Below are positions 44,521 to 52,435 of a stretch of 62,458 nt of DNA, piece by piece. This stretch comes from Chitinophaga pinensis (lineage in GTDB: Bacteria; Bacteroidota; Bacteroidia; Chitinophagales; Chitinophagaceae): contig CAMDVD010000014.1 of the NCBI GenBank assembly GCA_945878115.1, positions 1-62,458 on the forward strand, written 5' to 3'. The notes beneath the pieces were generated by a model. That model worked only from the letters and a program-made list of their open reading frames with translations. It was not told where the DNA came from and made no database searches. The stretch's first letter is position 1; every line of letters starts with the position of its first letter. A program made the position numbers and the translations under genes.

Positions 44521-47500
44521 ATGATTAAACATTACCTCTCCATTGTAGGATGCACACTAATTCTGCTTTTATTTATGCAACAAGTAAATGCACAATATTG
44601 CTTACCTACTTCAAGTTGTACTTTTCCAGACATTATAACGAATGTTACTTTCGCTGGTATCAATAGAACATCTGGGTGTGATGCGCCAAATGCTACACCG
44701 AATGGATATAGTTCTTATACTACCCCTTCAGCTACTGTCATCCAATTACAGTCTTATCCAATTTCTGTAACGACTGGTGGTGATGTTGAAGGCATTACGG
44801 TGTGGATAGATTATAATCATGATTTTGTATTTGACCCGGTTACTGAAGTAGTTTTAGGACCATCCTATGCTGGAACAAATCCTGCAACTTATACAGCAAC
44901 AATTACAATTCCAGTAACAGCTGTACCTGGGGCAACCGCAATGCGTGTACGATGCAACTTTGCAGGTGTACCTGCCGGTCCATGTACCGCACAAACCTGG
45001 GGAGAATGCGAAGATTATGTAGTAAATATCATTTCAAGTACACCATGCAGTGGCACGCCTACTGCTGGTATTACAACCGTCAATAATCCGACACCATGTC
45101 CAGGTGTTGCCGTTAATTTTGGTTTATCTGGATCTAGTTTAGTGGCTAATTTAGGTTATACTTGGATGCGTGGTAATACCATAAACGGACCTTGGACAGT
45201 TTTAGGCGCACCCTCATCTGCAACATACACAGTAATTCCTCCACAAGGTGTAACAAGATATTATAGATGTAAAGTTACTTGTCTAACTTCAGGATTATTT
45301 GACACATCAGCTCCCGTTGCAGTAACACCTTTACTTTATAGCCCTACAGGTCCATGTTGGTGTACTTCTCAGGCAAATTTTGCTGCCGACGGCGAACTCT
45401 CCAACGTTACAATGGGTACTTTAAACAATAGTACTACTTGTGCTACGCCATTAAGCGGATCACAAGGTATAGGCACTGGATTGGCGGATCAATTTGCTGA
45501 TTTTACCGCTACTGTCAACCCGCCAAATTTATACAAAGGATTACCACAATCATTTTCACTTACCTCTAGTACATGTGGTGCATTTAATTATGGCATGGGT
45601 ATGAAAATTTATATTGATTATGACCATAGTGGCGCGTTTGATGCAACGGAAGAAGTTTATTTTTCTGGAACGACTGCCTTAACTTGTCTACCGGATCAAA
45701 TTGTTGCTGGAAGTTTCACCGTTCCAATTACGGCTCAAACTGGAATAGCTCGGATGCGTGTCATAGACCAACAGGGTGGAAATGCCGCAGCTACCACAAT
45801 TGTTCCATGTGGTACTTATAATTATGGAGAAACAGAAGATTATTTAGTAAATATTATCGCTCCTGCAGCGCAAGACCCAGCTATAACGGCAATAAGTGTA
45901 CCAACTGGAAATTGTTTTTCTGGTACAGAAACTGTAGTAGCTACAGTGGCCAATTATGGCTCTACCAATATGCTAACAAGCACTATTCAATGTACTTTAA
46001 AGGTTAATGGGCCTAACGGTTTAGTAACTTACACTGCTCCTGTTGTTGGACCAACTTTTTTAAATTCTTATGGTGCAACTTCTGGCACAGCAACCTTCAC
46101 TGTCAACATGTTTGCTGGCGGAAGTTATTCTATTAATTCTGGTATTGCCTCAACACCGAATGGCAACCTTATCAACGACTCTTTGTATAATCCAATCACA
46201 CGACAAAATTATAGACCTACTGCAGGACCAGCATACAATTTATGTCAAGGAAGTAGTATTCCATTTGGACAAGGATTAACTGTTTCAGGATGTGCAACTC
46301 CATTGTATGATTCTGTAATCATTAATTTTACAATCACTGGTCCATGTACTGACAATACTGGCGCAACTGGTGGTGGCACTAGTTTTGGACTACCAGCAAA
46401 CTGTGCAGATCAATTCGCTTGCGCATTTGGAAATGGTATAGTTCCTGCATTGCCACTTGGTGCATCCTTTACTAGTCCTGGCATTTTAACTGTTAAAAAT
46501 ATCGCTACTATAAGTTCATCTTGGGCAAGTGAAGTAAGAATGAACTTATATGGTTCTGCACCAACTGGTACTAATTTATATTCTCCTGGTTTGGCTGGAG
46601 CCCTAGGAACTGGCAATTCGAATTTCAATTATTCCCGAAATATTTCTACCGCAAATTTATCTGCAGTTTTTTCTGGATTAACCGCAGGAAGCACGTTGAA
46701 TTTGGGTTATTGGGAAAGCTGGAATGATGTTGTAGCAGGTTCTGACATTTCATTAAATGCTGGCGGTATTACCTCTATTGCAACTTTGAAAATTTATTAT
46801 ACGTATGTACCAGCCTCTTTTGAATGGTATACATCAGCAACAGGCGGAACTAGTATTTATAATCTAACACCAATGAATCCATTGACTACAGCAGGTTCTG
46901 GCATAACCAATTCCAACACAGTAGGTAATACAATTTTCTATGCGGCTTGTCAAGGTAGTTCTTCTTGCAGAGTTCCTGATACATTAAAAATAAACCCAAC
47001 CCCACTTTCCTTTCAAGATACACTTGCGGCTTGCGAGTATGCTGTAAGTTCGAATGCAGCAATTTTCGATTTAACTACGGTAAGTAATTCTATGTCCGGT
47101 GGAAATCCATTGACGAATGTTTCCTATTATTTTGATCAATCTCTTGCTGCGCTTATTGTGAATAATACCAATGACACTTCAAGTACGAATATTATTTATG
47201 GGAAAGTGGAATATGCAAGTACTGGCTGCTATTCAAGTGACAGTTTAATATTAGAAGTAAATACACAACCAGAAATTCCGTTCTCTCCTTTGTTTGGAAG
47301 TGCTTGTGCTCCAGCAAGTATTGATGTGGCTTCATTAATCAATTCTGGTAGTACTATTCCATTTGGTTCTGATACATTATTTTATACAAATGCATCATGT
47401 ACCATTGTGCATCCTAACCCACATACCATTACAGGAGTCGATACCGTTTACATTGTCGTAAATACAGGTACGACTCCAGCTTGCTTGGATACAGCAGTTG

Positions 47501-48627
47501 CTTATATTAACATTGCTGCATTAGGAAATAAAATTGTAAACCAAGATGTATTAGGTGGCAATGTTTCTATTTGTGGTACAGTGCCTTGTGCTAATCTAAT
47601 TTTAAATGATGGTGCATTAGATACTTTATACTCTCCTTCTTGTGATAAAATTGCTTCTGTAAATGATATCACCGATGGTATTGCATTGGGCAGTACAAGT
47701 ATTTGTGAAGAAATTGCATGTTCAACTCCGTTCTATAATCTACAACCTTATGTAAACAGGAGCTATCAAATAACGCCTTCAACAAATGGTCCAGCGACAG
47801 TTTGTTTGTATTATTTGGATGATGACTTTGCTTCTTTTAATGCAGATGCAATTGCCGCCGGATGGCCAACTATTAATGCTGGAAATATTACCATATCACA
47901 AGTGGATGGTGGACCAATAGGCACGCCAGGAAATTCAGTAACCGTTATTCCAAATTCATCTATCACTTCCAGTTATAATGCGACTACTACTATTTGGACA
48001 GTATGTTTCCCAGTAGATAGCTTCTCTTATTTCTACGCACATACTGCTAACCCTGGTGGATTTGCATTGCCAATCCAACTTACCAAATTTACTGGCAAAA
48101 GAAATGAAGCCGTATCCTTATTAAATTGGACAACTTCAAATGAAAGGAACAACCATTATTTCGTGGTCGAAAGAAGTAAGGATGGTACAAATTTCAATGA
48201 GATTTCTTCTAAAATAAATAGCTTGGCTGTGAATGGGAATAGCAGTACCGACTTGAATTATTCGTATACAGACGCATCTCCATTGAATGGTCACAACTAT
48301 TATCGTTTACAACAAAATGATATCGATGGACATCGCACACATAGTCGTGTGGTAGATGTTTATTTTGGCAATGAGACTTTAGTTACTTTATATCCTAATC
48401 CAGTAAATACAGAATTGAATATTGATATCAACACAGCTAAAGCGTCCGTTGCAAATGTGAAAATTTTGGATGCAACTGGTAGAAATGTAAAAACCATTGA
48501 TATTCAATTAGTAGCAGGATACAACAACAGTGTAGTTGACTTGCAAAGCTTAGCAGATGGGGTTTATATGGTTTATATCACCAATAATAAAGGACTTAAT
48601 TATTCTCAATCTATTCGTAAGAAATAA
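44521..48627 (+). CDS. Giant T9SS type A-exported GEVED-domain protein, paralogue 2
   Basis: 1368 residues. Signal peptide MIKHYLSIVGCTLILLLFMQQVNAQ. The first ~160 residues (first GEVED domain, ending GECEDY near 160) differ from paralogue 1, while the segments after it are nearly identical in protein sequence: residues ~175-600, then a divergent block (~605-760), a similar block, another divergent block (~840-985), then a C-terminal ~370 residues almost identical even in DNA. Sorting domain as in paralogue 1 (LVTLYPNPVNTELNID). Tandem duplication with patches of gene conversion explains the pattern. Likely exported to the cell surface. Confidence 0.88.
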   Translation: MIKHYLSIVGCTLILLLFMQQVNAQYCLPTSSCTFPDIITNVTFAGINRTSGCDAPNATPNGYSSYTTPSATVIQLQSYPISVTTGGDVEGITVWIDYNHDFVFDPVTEVVLGPSYAGTNPATYTATITIPVTAVPGATAMRVRCNFAGVPAGPCTAQTWGECEDYVVNIISSTPCSGTPTAGITTVNNPTPCPGVAVNFGLSGSSLVANLGYTWMRGNTINGPWTVLGAPSSATYTVIPPQGVTRYYRCKVTCLTSGLFDTSAPVAVTPLLYSPTGPCWCTSQANFAADGELSNVTMGTLNNSTTCATPLSGSQGIGTGLADQFADFTATVNPPNLYKGLPQSFSLTSSTCGAFNYGMGMKIYIDYDHSGAFDATEEVYFSGTTALTCLPDQIVAGSFTVPITAQTGIARMRVIDQQGGNAAATTIVPCGTYNYGETEDYLVNIIAPAAQDPAITAISVPTGNCFSGTETVVATVANYGSTNMLTSTIQCTLKVNGPNGLVTYTAPVVGPTFLNSYGATSGTATFTVNMFAGGSYSINSGIASTPNGNLINDSLYNPITRQNYRPTAGPAYNLCQGSSIPFGQGLTVSGCATPLYDSVIINFTITGPCTDNTGATGGGTSFGLPANCADQFACAFGNGIVPALPLGASFTSPGILTVKNIATISSSWASEVRMNLYGSAPTGTNLYSPGLAGALGTGNSNFNYSRNISTANLSAVFSGLTAGSTLNLGYWESWNDVVAGSDISLNAGGITSIATLKIYYTYVPASFEWYTSATGGTSIYNLTPMNPLTTAGSGITNSNTVGNTIFYAACQGSSSCRVPDTLKINPTPLSFQDTLAACEYAVSSNAAIFDLTTVSNSMSGGNPLTNVSYYFDQSLAALIVNNTNDTSSTNIIYGKVEYASTGCYSSDSLILEVNTQPEIPFSPLFGSACAPASIDVASLINSGSTIPFGSDTLFYTNASCTIVHPNPHTITGVDTVYIVVNTGTTPACLDTAVAYINIAALGNKIVNQDVLGGNVSICGTVPCANLILNDGALDTLYSPSCDKIASVNDITDGIALGSTSICEEIACSTPFYNLQPYVNRSYQITPSTNGPATVCLYYLDDDFASFNADAIAAGWPTINAGNITISQVDGGPIGTPGNSVTVIPNSSITSSYNATTTIWTVCFPVDSFSYFYAHTANPGGFALPIQLTKFTGKRNEAVSLLNWTTSNERNNHYFVVERSKDGTNFNEISSKINSLAVNGNSSTDLNYSYTDASPLNGHNYYRLQQNDIDGHRTHSRVVDVYFGNETLVTLYPNPVNTELNIDINTAKASVANVKILDATGRNVKTIDIQLVAGYNNSVVDLQSLADGVYMVYITNNKGLNYSQSIRKK

Positions 48628-48643
48628 CAAAAACGATTAGCTA

Positions 48644-48682
48644 TAAAAAAGGCTTCTCATTGAAAATGGGAAGCCTTTTTTT
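48644..48682. terminator. Terminator of GEVED gene 2, shared with the convergent anti-sigma gene
   Basis: AAAAAAGGCTTCTCATTGAAAATGGGAAGCCTTTTTTTT: stem of about 12 bases (GGCTTCTCATT with AATGGGAAGCC, one mismatch). It ends at the stop codon of the minus-strand gene 48682-49890 and can work in both directions. Confidence 0.85.
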
Positions 48683-49890
48683 TATTTAGTAACTCTTTGT
48701 AATAATTCGGTTGACCTAGATTTATATTTCGAACTGCTATTCAATGTTGAAATCAATGCTAAGGCCTTTTCATTCTCCCCTACTTCTATATACGCTTGTG
48801 CTAAATAATATTGAATATCTTCTTTGTTGCTTGCATTACTTTCTTGCAATGCTTTTTCAAATAAACGAATACTCCTTTTAAAGTTCCCTCGATTAAATAA
48901 AGTTTTCCCTTTTTCAAATGCATCTGCAGTTTTTGAGATAGACACAGAACTTAAAGTAGCCCCCTGCACAGCTGAAAATTCATCCGCATTTTTTGTAGCA
49001 TTATTATTATAGCTTGAATAATTCATTTGGTTTGCACTAGGCGCATAATTGGTTATAATATCCTTACTCTTTTTTAATCCCGCAACTGATGGTTTAGCTT
49101 GAATTTCATTTTGAGGTGCTACATATTTTTGTTCTGATTTAGCAAAGTCGTCTGATTGATTTTGCATTTCCTTGTCGGCAAAAACGGTAGATTCATTTGC
49201 TGTTTCTTGTTTTGAAATAGGGGCATCTAAGGATGCAGAAGGTTCTCGTAGTTTAGAATTTGCATTCGGAATAAATGGTAAATTTTTCACTGTTTGTGAA
49301 AGGTCTTCCTTCTGTTCCATCCTTTTTGATCGATTGTCTATATTGGGTTGCACTTCTGCGTTTGGAATATCTTCTACAGTCTTTACACTTAAATGATTCA
49401 TTTCATTTGCATTGGTATCTCTATCTATTTTATATTCTGTCTTGTCCAACTTAGTATTACCAGTTTCCAGGGCAAGTTCATGATGTTGTTGCGACTCATA
49501 ATAGGAATACACACTATAACCACCCAAACCCACTAACAGCAATAGTCCTGCGGCAACGCTCCATTTTGACTTTGTGAAAGAAAAAGATAGCGGTGGCGAT
49601 TTTTTACTTTCCTCTTTTTCTACAAGAGCAGGTTGCAGTATTGGTGTAGAAAAAGTTTTTCGTATCTGCTCTTCTCCTAACCATTTGATTTCTGATAACT
49701 GCGTTGAAGTTTGTGTTATATCTTCTGTATATAAACCGTCTAAGGCATCACTACAAAGAGGGCAATCATTGATATGCGTCTCTACCATATACATTTCATC
49801 CCTATCCAACTTTTGTTGAATATAGTCTAGTAATTGTGCTTGAGACAAGCAATCACCTTCGATCCATATATTAGTTAAATCACTCATCAA
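48682..49890 (-). CDS. Zinc-finger anti-sigma-like membrane protein with C-terminal TPR
   Basis: 402 residues. N-terminal zinc finger of the anti-sigma type: His-x3-Cys-x2-Cys in THINDCPLCSDAL, with MYMVETH helices before it. One TM helix near 112-132 (WSVAAGLLLLVGLGGYSVYSYY). The periplasmic part is long and low-complexity (Asn/Ser/Lys/Gln-rich, about 135-310), then a TPR pair (FEKGKTLFNRGNFKRSIRLFEKALQES, IQYYLAQAYIEVGENEKALAL). It overlaps the ECF sigma gene by 11 bases. The architecture suggests that it holds the sigma factor at the membrane and senses an envelope signal through the TPR. Confidence 0.83.
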   Translation of the reverse strand: MMSDLTNIWIEGDCLSQAQLLDYIQQKLDRDEMYMVETHINDCPLCSDALDGLYTEDITQTSTQLSEIKWLGEEQIRKTFSTPILQPALVEKEESKKSPPLSFSFTKSKWSVAAGLLLLVGLGGYSVYSYYESQQHHELALETGNTKLDKTEYKIDRDTNANEMNHLSVKTVEDIPNAEVQPNIDNRSKRMEQKEDLSQTVKNLPFIPNANSKLREPSASLDAPISKQETANESTVFADKEMQNQSDDFAKSEQKYVAPQNEIQAKPSVAGLKKSKDIITNYAPSANQMNYSSYNNNATKNADEFSAVQGATLSSVSISKTADAFEKGKTLFNRGNFKRSIRLFEKALQESNASNKEDIQYYLAQAYIEVGENEKALALISTLNSSSKYKSRSTELLQRVTK

Positions 49891-50446
49891 TAATAGATTC
49901 GTTTAATTTAATTTTTAAATTCCTTTTCCCATTTTGAATAAAACTTTTTACTTGCATAAAGTTATATCCAGTTATGTCCATAATTTCATTGTAGGTCTTC
50001 TTTTCTAAATAAAATAATTCAATGCAATATTTTTGATCCGGGTTCAATTCTAATATGGCATCTTCCATCATGGTTAACATTTTTTCTTTGGCGAGCGCTG
50101 GATGCAAAGTGTCTTTATATTCCATACTATATTCTGGAAAGACATCCACTGAGCGTGTAATATGCTTATTACTTCTGAGTTGCATGAGGCAATGATTTTG
50201 CGCCACGCGATACAACCAAGCCTTAAAAAATTGAATATCATGTTTAGGCAAATCTGCAAATAATTTTTCAAAAATTTGCATACAAGCATCTTTCGAATTA
50301 TCAGGATGTTTCAAATATTTCATGCATACACCGTATACCAAATGATAGTATCTGTTGAATAAAACACCAATCGCTTCCGAATTGTTTTTGGAACGAAAGA
50401 GTTCTATCAACTCTGCATCAGCAAGGTTTTTAAGTTGTGTATCCAC
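49880..50446 (-). CDS. ECF-type RNA polymerase sigma factor
   Basis: 188 residues from a GTG start at 50446. Region 2 (LFNRYYHLVYGVCMKYLKHP, DACMQIFEKLFADLPKHDIQFFKAWLYRVAQNHCL) with the core-binding and -10-recognition helices; a linker; region 4 (LNPDQKYCIELFYLEKKTYNEIMDITGYNFMQVKSFIQNG), a helix-turn-helix. Member of the sigma-70 ECF group common in Bacteroidota. Its 3' end overlaps the start of the anti-sigma-like gene, the typical co-regulated pair. A -7-like TATATTCG (minus strand) lies at 50458-50465, 11 bases upstream. Confidence 0.9.
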   Translation of the reverse strand: MDTQLKNLADAELIELFRSKNNSEAIGVLFNRYYHLVYGVCMKYLKHPDNSKDACMQIFEKLFADLPKHDIQFFKAWLYRVAQNHCLMQLRSNKHITRSVDVFPEYSMEYKDTLHPALAKEKMLTMMEDAILELNPDQKYCIELFYLEKKTYNEIMDITGYNFMQVKSFIQNGKRNLKIKLNESIIDE

Positions 50447-50477
50447 AAGTGATTGAATCGAATATACTTAGGGTTAA

Positions 50478-51809
50478 TTATTTTGCCAATGCAATTTTAA
50501 CTTTTTTATTTTTAATTTTCTCATCCTTTATCAATTGTAACACTTGACCAACTTTTACTTTTCTTACGGCAACAAAAGAAAAATAATCTTTTACTTCAAT
50601 CAAACCAATATCTTCTTTTTTCAAATTTCCTTGATGGGCTAAAAACCCTACGATATCTATTTTATTTATTTTGTCTTTCTTCCCTGCTGCAACAAATAAG
50701 GTAGACCAATCTGGTTTTTCAGGAATAGGTTCATCCGTTGGAATTATTTTCTCTTCTGAATTTGCAGTAATATATTTTGGCAACTCTTCATCTGCCGCAT
50801 GCAAAGTGTAAATGGTTCCGCTAGTTTCGATTCGTGCAGTACGGCCATTTCGATGTGTAAATACTTCTTCACTCATGGGTAAATGGTAGTGAATGATATA
50901 TCGAATATTAGGTATATCCAAACCACGCGAGGCAAGGTCTGTGGTTACTAAAATGGATGAAGTCCCATTTCTGAATTTACACAAAGCAACATCCCTTTCT
51001 TGTTGCTCCATGCCACCATGATAAAACACATTCAAAATCCCTTTATCCGTTAATAGTTGACTTGTACGTTCAACCGCATCTCGATGGTTACAAAAGATAA
51101 TGGTGGAGCGATTTCCCAAATAACAGATCAAATGAAACAAGCTATTCAGTTTATCTTTATCATCTGTAAGCACTGTGAAGTAAGCTAATTTCTCTGCGCT
51201 TGGTTTCTCTTCTGTCAGAAAATTTAATGCCAAAGGCTCTTTCAATCCAATAAAATCTGGCACATCCACGGCATTCGTTGCGGAAGTAAGAATTCGTTTT
51301 TCTAGATTCTTTAAAGTGCCAATAATAAAATTCATTTCATCCAAAAACCCTAATTCCAAGGATTTATCAAACTCATCCAATATACATGTTTTAATGGTAT
51401 TTGGATTAAAATTACCTCTGCGTAAGTGATCACTTATTCTGCCTGGCGTTCCGATAATGATAGCAGGTGCTTGAATTAAATTTGTTTCTTCAATTTCCCG
51501 TTTATGTCCACCATAACAAAGTGTAACCTTATAACCCGTTGCTAGTTTACGAAATACATCATCAATTTGCAAAGCCAATTCTCTAGAAGGCACTATAATA
51601 ATGGCTTGTACGCCCTCTGCTTCTGGCTGTAATATTTTCCAGAGTGGCAATAAAAAAGCAAGCGTTTTACCAGAACCTGTTGCTGAATGTAGAATAATAT
51701 CTCGAGGCTGTTCACAAGCATCTATTGTTGCTACTTGCATCTCATTCAACTCCTTGATATTAAAGGCAAGAAGTGCTTGCGTTAATTGTTCTTTTGAAAA
51801 TTGTACCAT
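50478..51809 (-). CDS. DbpA-like DEAD-box RNA helicase (motif II is DEFD)
   Basis: 443 residues. Q motif region FNIKELNEMQVATIDAC, motif I ATGSGKT, Ia VPSRELALQ, motif II DEFD instead of DEAD (ILDEFDKSL), motif III SAT (LTSATNA), motif V TDLASRGLD, motif VI HRNGRTAR. The C-terminal ~65 residues match the DbpA RNA-binding domain (KINKIDIVGFLAHQGNLKKEDIG). Such helicases act in 23S rRNA/50S assembly. The DEFD variant is seen in some members and need not abolish activity. Motifs I, III, V and VI are otherwise normal. Confidence 0.9.
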   Translation of the reverse strand: MVQFSKEQLTQALLAFNIKELNEMQVATIDACEQPRDIILHSATGSGKTLAFLLPLWKILQPEAEGVQAIIIVPSRELALQIDDVFRKLATGYKVTLCYGGHKREIEETNLIQAPAIIIGTPGRISDHLRRGNFNPNTIKTCILDEFDKSLELGFLDEMNFIIGTLKNLEKRILTSATNAVDVPDFIGLKEPLALNFLTEEKPSAEKLAYFTVLTDDKDKLNSLFHLICYLGNRSTIIFCNHRDAVERTSQLLTDKGILNVFYHGGMEQQERDVALCKFRNGTSSILVTTDLASRGLDIPNIRYIIHYHLPMSEEVFTHRNGRTARIETSGTIYTLHAADEELPKYITANSEEKIIPTDEPIPEKPDWSTLFVAAGKKDKINKIDIVGFLAHQGNLKKEDIGLIEVKDYFSFVAVRKVKVGQVLQLIKDEKIKNKKVKIALAK

Positions 51810-51816
51810 AAGGTCG

Positions 51817-51824
51817 CAAAGCTA
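51817..51824 (-). promoter_or_regulatory. -7 box of the helicase gene
   Basis: Minus-strand TAGCTTTG, exact, ends seven bases before the ATG at 51809; near-leaderless. Confidence 0.5.
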
Positions 51825-51907
51825 AGCTTAATATAAAGAACAGCGTGATGAGAAATTCAAATAAAATGTTTATTCGCTATACGTGACACCCTAAAATCAC
51901 TATTTCA

Positions 51908-51929
51908 TGGAATGTATGGCATACATCCA
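51908..51929. promoter_or_regulatory. Inverted repeat in the helicase-aconitase spacer
   Basis: TGG, A, ATGTATG, G, CATACAT, CCA: a near-perfect 22-base palindrome. No gene is adjacent, so it may be an operator-like site or just part of the repeat-rich spacer; function unproven. Confidence 0.25.
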
Positions 51930-51994
51930 ATACCAAAAACATGCCCTCTATTTGTTTTTAAAGATCCTGAAACGAAATATATGGTGCGAATTTA

Positions 51995-52310
51995 CCAAAG
52001 CGTATTTTTTGAAAAACAATTAATGCTTAAGGATACAGACTGTAGTGTATTAAAAAAAAGAATTAATATTTAAGGATGCGTACTGTAGCGTTTTTTTTGA
52101 AAAAAAAATAATGCTAGAGAAGTATACTGTAGCGTTTTTTTTGAAAAAAAAATTAATGCTACAGTATTGGGCGGCGCACACGCTATCACTCCAAGGCCGT
52201 TTCCGCTCAGAGCAGCGAAATCCGGGCTTTCCGTTCTATCGTTGCCGCAATACATCTGCACCTAAAGTCTATCTAGTTCATTGCTTGTTTAGTTTAGCGT
52301 ACAAATGTTT
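51995..52310 (+). repeat. Repeat family A, copy 2, with four tandem H hairpin modules
   Basis: Four imperfect copies of the hairpin module (about 51995, 52040, 52083, 52128; spacing 43-45 bases), the last two with CTGTAGCGTTTTTTTTGAAA and AATGCTA arms, then the body with GGGCGGC, ACACGCTATCACTCCAAG, GAGCAGCGAAATCC, TTTCCGTTCTATCGTTGCCG, CAATACATCTGCA and TGTTTAGTTTAGCG. Copies 1 and 3 contain only one module. The ~626-base spacer holds no gene. Confidence 0.8.
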
Positions 52311-52340
52311 CCCCTTCACCACACAAAAATTAATTTAGCA

Positions 52341-52371
52341 TTGGCAATTAAACTTCAATTTCCTACCTTCG
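52341..52371 (+). promoter_or_regulatory. Promoter of the aconitase gene
   Basis: TTGGC at 52341-52345 and TACCTTCG at 52364-52371 (one mismatch to TAnnTTTG), with 20 bases between TTG and the -7 box. It leaves a leader of roughly 60 bases. Confidence 0.55.
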
Positions 52372-52435
52372 CCGAAATGAGAAAATTATTCTCTTTTTTA
52401 AATAACCTCACAACATCTAAACACATCTTCCAGAC

